Below, piece after piece: positions 22,801-32,134 of a stretch of DNA of 64,000 nt; position 1 is the stretch's first letter, and each line of letters begins with the position of its first letter. The notes beneath the pieces were generated by a model that saw only the letters and a list, made by a program, of their open reading frames with translations, had not been told where the DNA came from and made no database searches. The DNA is from Anthostomella pinea (taxonomy: Eukaryota; Ascomycota; Sordariomycetes; Xylariales; Xylariaceae), in the NCBI GenBank assembly GCA_963556695.1, contig CAUWAG010000013.1:744001-808000 (forward strand), written 5' to 3'. Position numbers and translations under genes: made by a program.

Positions 22801-25800
22801 GGGAGCTGTTCAGGCTCGACTCATCCTCTGAACTCTGAGCATGAGACACATCTTCCATGCTAACATCGCTGCCGGAGCTTCTCAGCTCTTCTAACTGCAT
22901 CCAGTCGTGGAACAGGATCTTCACGGCCGTCGTGGCAAACTGCAGAGCGTGATGAGAGTCGCCACGTTCAAGAGCCAGCTTTGAGTGCAGAAACGATGCA
23001 TATGCGGTCAACATCTTTCGACTCGAATGGCTGCTTGTTCTTAAGGGCTGTTCCTTAGACGAGCCCATAGCAGCAGCACGCGCTTCGACAAGATGTTGCT
23101 CAGATTTGTCGAAAGCCCCGACAGCCAGATGGTATTCGGCAGCAGATAGATGGAAGTTTGTGACAGTCTCCTGAGAAAGTTCGGGCAGAGGAAGGAATTC
23201 CTCATTGCTTTGTAGTGCTTTCCTCGCCTTAACTGATCGACCAAGGCTGAGATAATGCAGGCAAAGGGCTGTACTGTGGGAGATTCGCAACTCCACACTA
23301 CCGTCAGTCGTGAGTTGGGAAATCTTGGTTGAAAGTTCGAGAAAGTCTGTCAGGAGACTTTGGAATCCTTTGACCCTTGCAAAGTCGGCAAGAGACTGAA
23401 GACACCTGAGCAGTTGTTGCGGGTTATCGATGCGTTGTGATAGCTCCTCAGATGATTGACAATTCGACACCAGGAGCTGCCATTCTGATAGGCCTGTCCG
23501 AATCTGGGCAGAATCCAAATCTCCCTCCATGAGCCCCGAGATACAAGATGCCAATGCGCGCAAGTGCGGCACATACCGCGCAAGCCCGGCATCGCTTCCC
23601 AGGCTTGCTTTCCCAATCTTGTCGAGAGCCTCCTCAGCTTCTGCCCACAGCGTGTCGGTCTGAACTCGCGTATCTATATTGGCCATGAGTAACTGCAGGA
23701 AGGTCCTGAGTCGTCTGATCGGGTAGTCCTCAACATTATAGAGCTGTAGCATTGCCGAGATCGTGGGATTAGACAGATCGAGCTCCTGATGATTCTTGCT
23801 GTCGTTTGCAATGATGAAGTAGAAGTCGTGTTCCAGTGCAGTAGCCTTGTCCATGCCAACAAGCAGCCATGTCCAGTCATGGGGTTGTCGATCGAGCTTG
23901 GCGAGACTGCAGACTGTTCGTGACAGTAACTCGGCCTCGACACTGGATCGCCACGAACTGGTGATTGGTTGAGTGGCCAGGGTCGCCGTAATGACCTCGA
24001 CAACTTCTTGCCTTGCCAAATGATCCCGTATGGAGCGGAAGGCATCGGCTGCTTTTTCCCGTCGACCAGAGGCTTTGCATAGGTCGGCATACCTCTCCCA
24101 TTTCACCAAAAGCTGTGCTCGGGTCTGCTCAGCATCTGGTCGAGACTTCAAACAGTCAACAGATCTGCGAAGTGCACTGAGAGAAAGGGACTCCTTGGCT
24201 TTCGTAGCAGACTTGCGCAGGGCCAAATGTTGTTGGTAGTAAAGCTGGGAAATCTTGACATGGTATGAGGCGGAAGGATTGATTTTCGTGCTCAAGCCGA
24301 TGATGTCTGCCATGTTGTCAAGCAGGCCCAAGATATCTGGCAGTATGGATTCCATGGTCTCCCAGTCTAGTCCATTGTTGTCTAGGCGCATCTTTGCAAG
24401 CATCAGAGCTGAGTCAAGGACATGTTGTAGGTATCCTGATAATAGTTGTCGCCGCTGTTCAAACCGAAGAACATCCTTGGTAGCGCTGCTCGAAGCGGGC
24501 GGCTTGCCTAGCCATCTTGAAATGAATCGGGGTAATTGAAAGATGAATGTTTCGAGAAGTTGTCGTGGTTTCTGCTGGACTGCTGTCGTAGAGCCATTAG
24601 GCTGCATGAGGGTGTTCACCGCAGCCTTTCGTAACAGACATATATTGACAAGAAGGTCATCCAAGTCTGTGACACTGCCGCTGAAAGACCCTTGTATCCA
24701 GTCTAGAACCTGGACTAGGAGACTTTCATCCACCTCTGACGACTCCCGAAGGGAGAGTGCAAGCACTTGTGCTGTGACAGCACAACACCTGGCCACAGAG
24801 TCTTCCTGGGTATTGGTCATATTTCTCAACATGGTTGACCACTTTCTTGCTTCCTTCACATTCCCAGATTCTCGTGAAGCCGTAGCTAGCAACTGGCAAA
24901 TTGCCGCCAGATGAGACCGTGACGAGCCTGACGTCCTCAAACCTGACTTCTCTATCATGTCCCAAACCCGGGAGAAGGCAGAACACAGTACAGGAGTTTT
25001 TTCGATAGAAGTCCTCCGTGAGAACGCTTCCAGACATTTTGATAAGGGTAGTAAGATATCCTTGTCCACGTCGCCCTTGTGACCGGAAATCCTCCACGCC
25101 TGCAACTTGATTGTCAAACCAAGCACTTGCACGTCCAGGCACGTCTCGGGAGATGGATTCAATCTTGGCTCTTGTGCAACAGCGTCGTCTTTCACAGCTA
25201 AACTTGGGCTTAGAGAGAGCAGAAGCAGAGATAGACTCTCTAATTGCTTTGAGCATTTCTTGTGATCCTGTCTTTCGTCTTCAAGCGTTCGTAGAAGTAG
25301 ATTTGATGGTGAGGACGGATTCGACTCTTGTAAGAAAGGAAGAGCAGCGCCAAGGTGGGTCAACTTCTTCAGCCCGTGGATGATGCGAAGAGCCTGTAAC
25401 TGAGTGGTAATGATGAATCCAAGGAGGGGACCTGACGCAGTCACTTTGGGGTAATCCAGCAAGTCAGAAAGAGTCTTTGACGTTGTGCTTGAAACAGAGG
25501 TTCCGCCCATAGTCTTCCTGGCCCCTTTCCCAGCAGCCATGCCTTCCAGACGTCGCTTCAAGATCCGTAGTTCTTTCACTGCCAAGTCGAAGAGGTTCAA
25601 TGCGATGAGTTTGCTGACAAAGGAAGACATGCCAGCCTCAAATTGTAGATCGGGGAGATTCACAGCACCGGAAGACTGTAAACTCCTCAATGTCGTGAAG
25701 GCCACCCGGGCACATTCGACCGTGGCTAAACAACCGGTTGATGATGACAAGGATGACGGGGACCGACAGGTCCTGGCCACAGACGGGGAAGTAGAGACTC

Positions 25801-26278
25801 GGTTCAGGGAACGAGGCTGGAGAGGTGTCATGGGCACGGAGTTCGATCGTCGGAGGGCGGTTCGGGTGGCAGACTTTGCCTTACCACCCTTGGCTGGTGA
25901 TCGTGTGCTCGAGGTGGATGTCGCCGCAACTTTGGCAGCTTCTCCTAGCGCTCTGAGTGTCGCGTTGATAATTTGTGTGGCAAGCGCGGCCTTCTCTTTC
26001 GGACACAATATCGCGCCATTGCCTCGTTTTGCTTGCGACGCGGTCGTTGTGGTGGGTGTTTTCGCTCCTCGTCTCGCAGCCGTGGGGGTTTTTGATCTTG
26101 CCGCCGCTTGTGCTGCCTTCCCAGTCCGGGACGAGACAGGTCTTGAGGATTCAATTGGGTTGTTGTCTTCTCTCCCCTGAAGAAGCTCTTTCAAGGTAGC
26201 GGATATGGTCGGCGTACATGTTGAGGTCGAAGTGACAGCGGACCGAACGGCTTCAACTTGTGCGACTGAGGAAGCCAT
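19847..26278 (-). CDS. Separase (Esp1/Cut1/BimB-type cysteine protease)
   Basis: One uninterrupted 2143-codon frame. Separase cleaves the cohesin kleisin subunit at anaphase onset and is held inactive by securin until APC/C acts. The C-terminal peptidase C50 domain shows both catalytic residues: His at about residue 1970 in LLYFGHGSG and Cys at about residue 1997 in LLMGCSSA, 27 residues apart. 'HIFPWESLPCL' and 'WNYMLAGSPAVVGTLWDVTD' are further conserved blocks. The N-terminal two thirds is helical, TPR-like superhelix material with no other recognisable domain. The N-terminal 170 residues are Ser/Thr/Ala/Arg-rich and disordered-looking. The lack of introns over 6.4 kb is notable next to its intron-rich neighbours. 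An acidic run (DSDSETDEL) and a Gly/Lys-rich insert (GGGGRGKGKGK) lie in the protease half. Confidence 0.97.
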   Translation of the reverse strand: MASSVAQVEAVRSAVTSTSTCTPTISATLKELLQGREDNNPIESSRPVSSRTGKAAQAAARSKTPTAARRGAKTPTTTTASQAKRGNGAILCPKEKAALATQIINATLRALGEAAKVAATSTSSTRSPAKGGKAKSATRTALRRSNSVPMTPLQPRSLNRVSTSPSVARTCRSPSSLSSSTGCLATVECARVAFTTLRSLQSSGAVNLPDLQFEAGMSSFVSKLIALNLFDLAVKELRILKRRLEGMAAGKGARKTMGGTSVSSTTSKTLSDLLDYPKVTASGPLLGFIITTQLQALRIIHGLKKLTHLGAALPFLQESNPSSPSNLLLRTLEDERQDHKKCSKQLESLSLLLLSLSPSLAVKDDAVAQEPRLNPSPETCLDVQVLGLTIKLQAWRISGHKGDVDKDILLPLSKCLEAFSRRTSIEKTPVLCSAFSRVWDMIEKSGLRTSGSSRSHLAAICQLLATASRESGNVKEARKWSTMLRNMTNTQEDSVARCCAVTAQVLALSLRESSEVDESLLVQVLDWIQGSFSGSVTDLDDLLVNICLLRKAAVNTLMQPNGSTTAVQQKPRQLLETFIFQLPRFISRWLGKPPASSSATKDVLRFEQRRQLLSGYLQHVLDSALMLAKMRLDNNGLDWETMESILPDILGLLDNMADIIGLSTKINPSASYHVKISQLYYQQHLALRKSATKAKESLSLSALRRSVDCLKSRPDAEQTRAQLLVKWERYADLCKASGRREKAADAFRSIRDHLARQEVVEVITATLATQPITSSWRSSVEAELLSRTVCSLAKLDRQPHDWTWLLVGMDKATALEHDFYFIIANDSKNHQELDLSNPTISAMLQLYNVEDYPIRRLRTFLQLLMANIDTRVQTDTLWAEAEEALDKIGKASLGSDAGLARYVPHLRALASCISGLMEGDLDSAQIRTGLSEWQLLVSNCQSSEELSQRIDNPQQLLRCLQSLADFARVKGFQSLLTDFLELSTKISQLTTDGSVELRISHSTALCLHYLSLGRSVKARKALQSNEEFLPLPELSQETVTNFHLSAAEYHLAVGAFDKSEQHLVEARAAAMGSSKEQPLRTSSHSSRKMLTAYASFLHSKLALERGDSHHALQFATTAVKILFHDWMQLEELRSSGSDVSMEDVSHAQSSEDESSLNSSRLAKFDQVRANTGPEFWTLVYPLYRFISRLSSTYAHLGMYQETVYYAEQAHKVASSMAPSYIAQSSAWLASVSLMAGKLDKAVELAAEAKPMIFASEPTFNDVDTICRLASIYRENNDPETEALWVAKAESMLEQMRGADHPADCLHQTDLESDMAKLSIKETVSVKVGVRATKAVRTTKVTSKTVSKKTVARVAGPPVEVQAQTKEEDTQLGFLRASISQVRSIAMLQKEKWTAAIAALRPALQLPKLSTDVSHERFLMGMSLIGQSLEQMGRDSVFTSIQDSTLSFPSVARDKTASDRASIGRVITPPRKGRSAVQDAHTFVENLREAQDHLLEAHSVASLNGDGNLVHRIATALQNVTILLSNTNPSKSAIGHPAHATCSVELARNLIWRRERKTLRQDHKAAWPTVKNTADARRCSLGFPIDVNHFQKEFVDIIPRSWNVVSVSLSDNKHDLCITKLQAGHSPFAIRLPLERASARDADSEAFDFQQGRSELLDIIGSANRSCHAARDMSQKKANSAWWAEREALDERMKDLLENIEQTWLGGFKGMFAQHHRRSDLLARFQKSFQNILDKHLPSRRQVRGRRTKAPVPKIHLDPRILELFINLGDATAPECDFDEALNDLLYFVVDVLQFHGERNAYDEIEFDSMVIDTFDALHAYHDAVQNTKDEQGGVHTILILDKALHIFPWESLPCLQGLPVSRVPSLACLRRSIKEQAPPRMRTRTPNADSDSETDELSVVPRHRDGHYASINSGTYILNPSADLTNTQATFGKALASLPPAWASVEGRVPTEPEFERALQDADLLLYFGHGSGAQYVRQRTIRRMDKCRAVALLMGCSSASLISEGTFEPHGTVWNYMLAGSPAVVGTLWDVTDRDIDRFAGRVFEEWGLMPRGTFAAGGADDVGGGGRGKGKGKAVAKPAARKKAGKNDQDAAAEERQNRTRTQTQTSLVEAVARARTEACKFKYLTAAAVCAYGIPVYIDK

Positions 26279-26775
26279 ATTGTAGGTAGGTGTTGTGCGA
26301 TTATGGTGGATGTTGGACAGTCGTAATCATGTCGTCGTGAGCGGAAAACGGCAGAGTAGATGCCAAACGCCAGGCCAATGTATGCGATTCAACAGCAAGG
26401 AAAAGACATGGCAATACCAGTGTTTAGGAGGGTGTTGGACGCCGTATTTACCGATCTTAATATTCATGCAATGCGATGGCCGTTCACGCGCAAGCTCTCC
26501 GATCGTGAATTGTCTAAGTGGATATCCGACCTGAACTAAACCTACCCAAAATAGACGGCGTGGCTCCCGTCAACCTGGCAACGGCTACATGTGGCGCATG
26601 GGGTGAGACTTGTGGCTTGCGCCTAGTCATTGATTGGTAGTGGCTTGTGCTCTAGCGATTGCCTTTATGCCGACTGGGTTGTCAAGGCTGATAGCCCAAA
26701 CTTTTCTTCAGCTTGTCAACTGGTCGACATCGCCCTGTTCGATTGTGAACCTGACCATACGCACCTGCCCATACC
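26279..26775. promoter_or_regulatory. Shared divergent promoter region, separase and mitochondrial protein gene
   Basis: 497 bp between two divergent ATGs. No specific element recognised and no further gene. Confidence 0.45.
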
Positions 26776-27405
26776 ATGGAGAGGCAGCTTTGGCAAAGAG
26801 CTCTCAGAGCGCCACCCACTACTCGATTGGCTGCCACCCAGCGACCTATTCCAATCCTCCATCCCCAGTTCATACGACAAGCAAGCTCGGTCCCAACAGT
26901 CGCCCAGCCCGCGTTCTGGAAGTCCTTAATACCGAAGCCCTGGCGCCCACGCGAGAAGTCGACAATCGACTGGGGCACGCCCCCTACGAAGCTCAAGAAG
27001 CCGCCCAAGTCGAAGGAGTGGAATCCGGCTACATACTTCATCGTCATATTCCTCTTCATTGGATCCATGTCTATCCAGATGATTGCGCTGAGACGAGACT
27101 TCGCTACGTTCACGAGAAGAGCCGAGGTCCGCATCGGGCTGCTGCGTGAGGTGGTGGAGAAGCTGCAAAAAGGTGAAGCGGTGGATGTTGAGAAGACGTT
27201 GGGCACAGGCGATGCCGAGCAGGAGCAGGCATGGGACGAGATACTGAAGGCCATTGAACGGGACGACAAGAACGCCAGAAAGGCCGAAAGGACGAAACAG
27301 TCACCATCCACGTCAGAGAGAATAGAACCAGAAGCCGACTCGACACCAGCGCAGGGGACGGATCAAGCCAAAGCCAAAGCTGCAAGCTATTCGAGTTTCT
27401 TCTAG
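26776..27405 (+). CDS. Small mitochondrial inner-membrane-type protein (fungal DUF5321-like)
   Basis: Single-exon frame of 209 residues. The N-terminus (MERQLWQRALRAPPTTRLAA) is rich in Arg, Ala and Thr with few acidic residues, as expected for a mitochondrial presequence. A 'KEWNPATYFIVIFLFIGS' block leads into one transmembrane helix at about residues 86-105, followed by a charged, probably coiled segment (RRDFATFTRRAEVRIGLLREVVEKLQ is broken here for description: RRDFATFTRRAEVR, then IGLLREVVEKLQ). The tail is Glu/Lys/Ser-rich and low complexity. This arrangement matches a fungal family I recall as DUF5321, of unknown function; the family name is a recollection, not a search result. Its stop codon is 53 bp from that of the convergent sirtuin gene. 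Confidence 0.8.
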   Translation: MERQLWQRALRAPPTTRLAATQRPIPILHPQFIRQASSVPTVAQPAFWKSLIPKPWRPREKSTIDWGTPPTKLKKPPKSKEWNPATYFIVIFLFIGSMSIQMIALRRDFATFTRRAEVRIGLLREVVEKLQKGEAVDVEKTLGTGDAEQEQAWDEILKAIERDDKNARKAERTKQSPSTSERIEPEADSTPAQGTDQAKAKAASYSSFF

Positions 27406-27458
27406 ATTCACAGGCTGTATCGCAATATTGTACATGTACAGGAAGGTTGGATGCAGTT

Positions 27459-28830
27459 TTAAGACATCATGTCTTTGAAAACCGACGCTCCATGCTCTTC
27501 CGCAGCATGGTCATGAGATTCGCGGACTGCCCCAAAGTTGGATGATTGTCGCAACTGCTCTACAAGAGCTGGCAGCAGCTCATCAGTAGACATCTCTATT
27601 CTGGCCCCTCCGCGACCCCCTTGAGATGGGCCGAGATCGACAGAGAGTGCATCATCGCCCCTCACTCCTCCCAGGTTGACAATTGCGATGGGCAAACCCC
27701 GATCCTTGGCCTGTTTGGCCAACCGCCATGCTGAATAAGTTGCCAGAGACGTACCCAAGACGAGCAGCCTGTCAGCACTATCAATAGCGTGTTCTGCGGC
27801 AGCTTTAACAGGTCCCCGGATGCTCTCCCCAAACATAACGACCGCGGGCTTCAAGATTCCGGCTGTGCTCGTGGGATTCCATGCGCCATCCGCGTCAATC
27901 TCCACCGTGGAACGACTGCAATCCCCAACTGTGGGTGGACTTGTGAGACAACTTGGACATGCCGGATAGCGGAACGTTGTGTAGGGCGCGTCAGGAAGGT
28001 CAACGTCACCGTCTGGATTCGTCTTCATCCCCCTGGCACGACGGTCGTCCGGGTCCTCGGTGTCTAGAGCCCCAGAGGCCAGAATCTCTTGTAGAAAGGC
28101 TGCCCAGGCTGGGTTCAGTCTTGCCAACTCGTTTTGGAAGACGTCCCGTGGCAACTCTTGGTGACAGGACGTGCAGGCACAAGATCTCAGATAGCCGTGT
28201 AACTCGATAGTTGGGAGGTCAGGATGAGCCTTTGGGTGGAAAGAATCTACATTCTGCGTAATGACACTCTGAACAAGGCCAGATTCGCCGAGCCGCTTCA
28301 CGGCAAAGTGACCCGCGTTCGGCCTCGCCTTCTAGTGTATGAAAATGACCCTGGTTAGTTACCGTACCCTATGTTTCTGGAATCGCCTAGCAGAATTACT
28401 TACTGCCGAGAAGTTAGCAGAAGGTTCAAGTGTATTCCAAACCCGGGGACTTGGGGTCTGAAATAGGGATGTTTTTATACATGCCATGGAGCGTAGTCCA
28501 GCCGAGGAAACTCCTCGCCCAGTACCGCTTCCTCGCCTCGTGATTCTGCAGGAACTCATGATAGTAGATGGGGCGGTACGACTTGTTCACCCGGTACGTG
28601 CCCTTGGAGCCCCGGTAGTCGGCCAGCCCGCTCGCGACTGAGATGCCGGCGCCTGTGAGGACGGCTGTTGACGCGCGAGACGTGCTGCTGCTCCTGGCCG
28701 AGGGGCCCGGGGCTGTGAGGAACTCCTGTAGGGCTGCGACAGCGCCGCGTAGGGTGGTTGCGCTCTCCGGGAAGACGGTTGGGGCTGCTAGAGCTTCCGT
28801 GTAGGGAATGCGCATGTACGGCTTGTGCAT
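27459..28830 (-). CDS. SIRT4-like (class II) NAD-dependent deacylase, Sir2 family
   Basis: Proposed exons 28830-28486 and 28331-27459 give 405 residues. NAD-binding motifs: TGAGISVASGLADYRG near residue 60; TQNVDSFH; catalytic His in ELHGYL; GTSLATYS near the end of the Rossmann fold. Zinc ligands are CACTSC and the later CPSC pair, with an insertion of about 60 residues between them. 'ARKRYWARSFLGW' before the splice and 'ARPNAGHFAV' after it are typical of SIRT4-type enzymes, which are usually mitochondrial lipoamidases/deacylases; the activity here is inferred. The intervening 154 bases cannot be removed as one ordinary intron with the family spacing kept; a twin intron fits best (see separate entry). 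The gene overlaps nothing, and its start faces the CDF transporter. Confidence 0.9.
28332..28485 (-). other. Probable [D1,2] spliceosomal twin intron (stwintron)
   Basis: Read on the minus strand, base G28485 followed, after removal of an internal intron 28484-28403, by TAAGTAATTC (from 28402) recreates a perfect donor GTAAGT. The outer intron then ends at ACACTAG (28332). The internal intron starts GCATGT (a GC-type donor), has GCTAAC upstream of its GGCAG end, and is 82 nt; the outer intron is 72 nt. Only this scheme keeps both frames and gives Trp-to-Pro spacing equal to that in SIRT4-like proteins. A plain 157-nt GT-AG intron (28480 to 28324) also keeps frame but shortens that segment by one residue and uses a weak GCGAG acceptor. 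Confidence 0.6.
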
Positions 28831-29604
28831 TTGGGCGAATGGACGAGTTGCCCTTATTATAAGAGGACGGAATGATGAGATCTTTGGTGGTTGGTATTGG
28901 ATTTGAATTCAGAGAAGGGGCATCAATCACTCAAAATGCCACTTGGAACGACGTTGTTGTTGGTGAAGTCATCAGTTCTAGTCTAAAAGCCCCCTATCAA
29001 AAGGTTGTCCAGCAGCCTTGGCTGAGAGTGGCATGGCCTTCTTTAGGTATGACTTGCAGCAATTTGGCTTTCAGGGCCCAGATAAATCCACCAAATCTCA
29101 GGGCGTATCTTGAGAACTTGAACTGCCCTATGATTAGTTATTCAAAGTGAAAATATATTCTATTCAAAGACAATGAATGTACATGTACTGTCAAGACAAT
29201 GGGTGTTCTGTTGCAGGACAGAGCTTCCCCCACATCCCGCAAACGCTGACGCTGACGCAACCCTCGATTGGCAAAGGCTTGGCAGCTTGGGCGGACTAAA
29301 ACACCTGCCAGATTCCGTTATCGCTGGCCGTGAATTGCTGAATTCAATCGCCCAGCGGCCACCCTACCCTAGGCACAGTGAGGTCGTCTTTGGATACGTG
29401 ATCACATGTTTCAGCACATTCTCGAGCTCCTCCCACATTCCACCGCTCACCAGCAAGCAACAGATTGGATCAGTCTTGGGAAGATCCTCTGCCGGTCTGC
29501 TTTGGGTTATTGGGTGTCTCTGCCGTGGGCATTTGGCATTACACGCGTACAGTCCCATTGCATTGCGACGTCTTGGATGTCCTGGGCGCAAAAACTCACC
29601 CTTG
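28831..29604. promoter_or_regulatory. Shared divergent promoter region, sirtuin and CDF transporter
   Basis: 774 bp between divergent starts. The plus-strand frame of the transporter is open back to 29173, so part of this could be translated if the true start is upstream. No repeat or RNA recognised. Confidence 0.4.
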
Positions 29605-31159
29605 ATGTTTCCACAATGTAGGCCGTGCCGAGGCCGCCTACGCCAGTGTCTCGCGGCGGCTGGCCCTGAACTTTTACCGGCTTCAACACCGCCCTTGCCA
29701 TTTGAAGTACTACTGCAGGCACAGCTACCACGAGCCACGACGCGCCCAGCTCCTTTTACCCGCACGCGCTCCCCTTCGATCTGTCCTCAATTCCTGCAAC
29801 AACGCCGGGTGCTACAGACATCTTGCAGTCCTTCAGGTCCCCTTCAGCTCCCTTCCCTTCCTGTCATTCCTTTATCTGCCCAGTTGCTTCACAACCGACT
29901 CATTCGCGCTTTGCCCGCCATGGCGTCCATAACCCAGACACGAAATCACAGCGGCCACAAGGGGGGCCACAGCCACCACCACCACCACCACGACAATGTC
30001 TACCTCACCTCGCAGAACAAGAACGATGCCGGTGTGCGCATCACCCGTCTTGGTCTGTACTCCAACCTGGGCATGGCAATTGCCAAGGGCGTCGGAGGAT
30101 ACGCCTTCAATTCCAAGGCAATGATTGCAGACGCCATCCACAGCGTCACAGACCTTGCGTCTGATGTCCTGACGCTTGCTACCCTTTCCTTCAGTCTGCG
30201 ACCGCCGACCGACAAGTTCCCCACAGGATTCGGGAAGATCGAGAGTCTCGGGTCGCTGGGTGTGTCGAGCATGCTTCTGTTTGGCGGTCTTTGGATGGGC
30301 TACGGCAGTCTCCTGACACTCTACGGCCACTTCTTCCTCGACCCGGCATCTGCAGCCGAGATGATGTCGCATGCCCATGGCCACAGCCACAGCCATGGCC
30401 ATGACCACGCGAGTGCCGCTCCCAGCCTACATGCCGCTTGGCTTGCTGCAGGCACTGTGGCCATCAAAGAATGGCTGTACCATGCAAGTAAGTCGCTCGC
30501 CTGCCTCGGACATTGTTGGTGTGTATGCTAACCCCATTCTTCAACCAGCCATGAACGTCGCCCGAGAGCGCAAGTCATCTGTCCTCGCATCCAATGCCGT
30601 CCACCACCGAATCGACAGCCTCACGGGCATCGTGACATTGGCGGTCATCCTCGGCGCGAACCTGATGGAAAGCGCGGCGTGGTTGGACCCTGTTGGCGGA
30701 CTGCTCATTTCGTTGATGGTAGTCAAGGCTGGCGCGGAGAACACAATGGCAGCTCTTTTCGAGCTTGCCGACAAGAGCATCGACGACGAAGTCAAGGCTT
30801 CGGTCCGAGAACAAGCACAGAAGGGTTTTGTCGACATCAGCGAGGGACATGATATTGAGCTCCGGGATATATCAGGTGTCAAGTCCGGTCAGAACTATCT
30901 GGTCGATCTGGAGGTGGCCGTGCCCAGCGCCTGGACCATAGAGGATGTCAGAGAGGTTGAGGAAAAGACGAGAACCCGGGTCGGAAGCAAGGTGCGAGGC
31001 GTCCGAAGAGTTCGCGTCCGCTTCGTGCCGAAGGAGGTGGCAGCTGGACCGAAATTCGACGAGTTCATTCCTGGCGACGTCAGCCCCAAATCGAGCCCAG
31101 AGCCGGAGGGCGAGGACGATAACCACAACGGCCATGGGGATCACCACAAGTCGAAATAG
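29605..31159 (+). CDS. Cation diffusion facilitator, mitochondrial metal transporter (MMT type)
   Basis: Exons 29605-30487 and 30549-31159 (61-nt intron, donor GTAAGT) give 497 residues from the ATG at 29605. The first 105 residues are Arg/Pro/Leu/Ser-rich and almost free of acidic residues, as in a mitochondrial presequence; the ATG at 29920 would remove this leader. CDF core: a His cluster (GGHSHHHHHHDN), then helices with metal ligands in 'MIADAIHSVTDLASD' and 'SNAVHHRIDSLTG', a His-rich loop (HAHGHSHSHGHDH) between helices, and a C-terminal cytosolic-type domain. Relatives Mmt1/Mmt2 export iron from mitochondria using the proton gradient; the metal here is not provable from sequence. The tail ends in another His-rich run (HNGHGDHHKSK). 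Start choice is moderately certain. Confidence 0.9.
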
Positions 31160-32134
31160 ACGACTTACAACACCTCCACCATGTCATACACTATACCAAA
31201 GGCGTTGGGGCGTTGGGCCTGGAAAGATGACTACAGGCCAGTCAAAATCCCAGGATACCACAATCTCAGCTGGAATTGTGAAAGTCGGACTTTTGAGGAC
31301 GAGCTTGGATGCACTATAGCTAAAGTGCATTAGAAGGCGTTCTACAGAGATCATAGCATCCAGCTGTGATGGACCGCATCTGCCAATCGGCACGGAGAAA
31401 CAGGTGGGAAAGGAAGTGTCGCATAGGTACTTTGATACAACCAAGATTTCTGACAGGTGCATCGCAGCCCCTGAAACTGTTTTGAGATACAAGAACCTCG
31501 ACTTACCAACTTGCATACCGACTGGTCTCCATCGTGTCCGGCGCAATCGGAGGAATCATGCACAGCACCCATCCTAACACCGTACCTATCACGTAACCAG
31601 GTATCAGGAATTTCTCGTCTATCTTGACCGACATACCAAGAATCAGCTGCGCCTCCAGTATGCTCATGATTGGAGCAATGACATTTAGCCTAAATGTCAC
31701 GAGGCTTGATCGTGCAGCTTGCTGATGAGACGGGCGGACTGCTTGCTCCAGATGTCTGGACGCCTCACCCCGCCAAAAGATAGCCAACGGTTATGTCCAG
31801 GCGGGGATAGAGGGTGGGATGGTGGGATAGTACATACCGAGGAGGTAGGCGAGGTGGGATTGGGGCCCAGGACGTCAACCTTGCTGCATCACTGCGTCAC
31901 AAGAGCTCCAATTAAATACGAATAATGTTTTGCGGACATTGTTCAGTGGAAACTTCCATCGTGACCTGACAACTCAGGTGGCTAATAAGTCTCTCTATAC
32001 CCATACCGCCCAGACAGATTCGCAATGCTCAACTTTTGTTTCCGAACTCCCGACGTCTTCACAATCGCCAACGTCTCGAACACCATTTTTTTGCTGCGAA
32101 TTACCACCGCGTTTGTGTCCTACAGAGAAGCAGG
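31160..32134. other. Intergenic region, no gene I can support
   Basis: About 975 bp between tandem plus-strand genes. A minus-strand frame (31787-31503) with one hydrophobic stretch and a GTAAGT after it was considered and not accepted. Promoter of the xylulokinase gene must lie in the distal part. Confidence 0.4.

Noticed and set aside
29173..29604. Longer N-terminus for the CDF transporter starting at 29173
   Set aside because: The frame is open but lacks the Arg-rich targeting pattern, includes promoter-like DNA, and would give an implausibly long leader; the ATG at 29605 is preferred.
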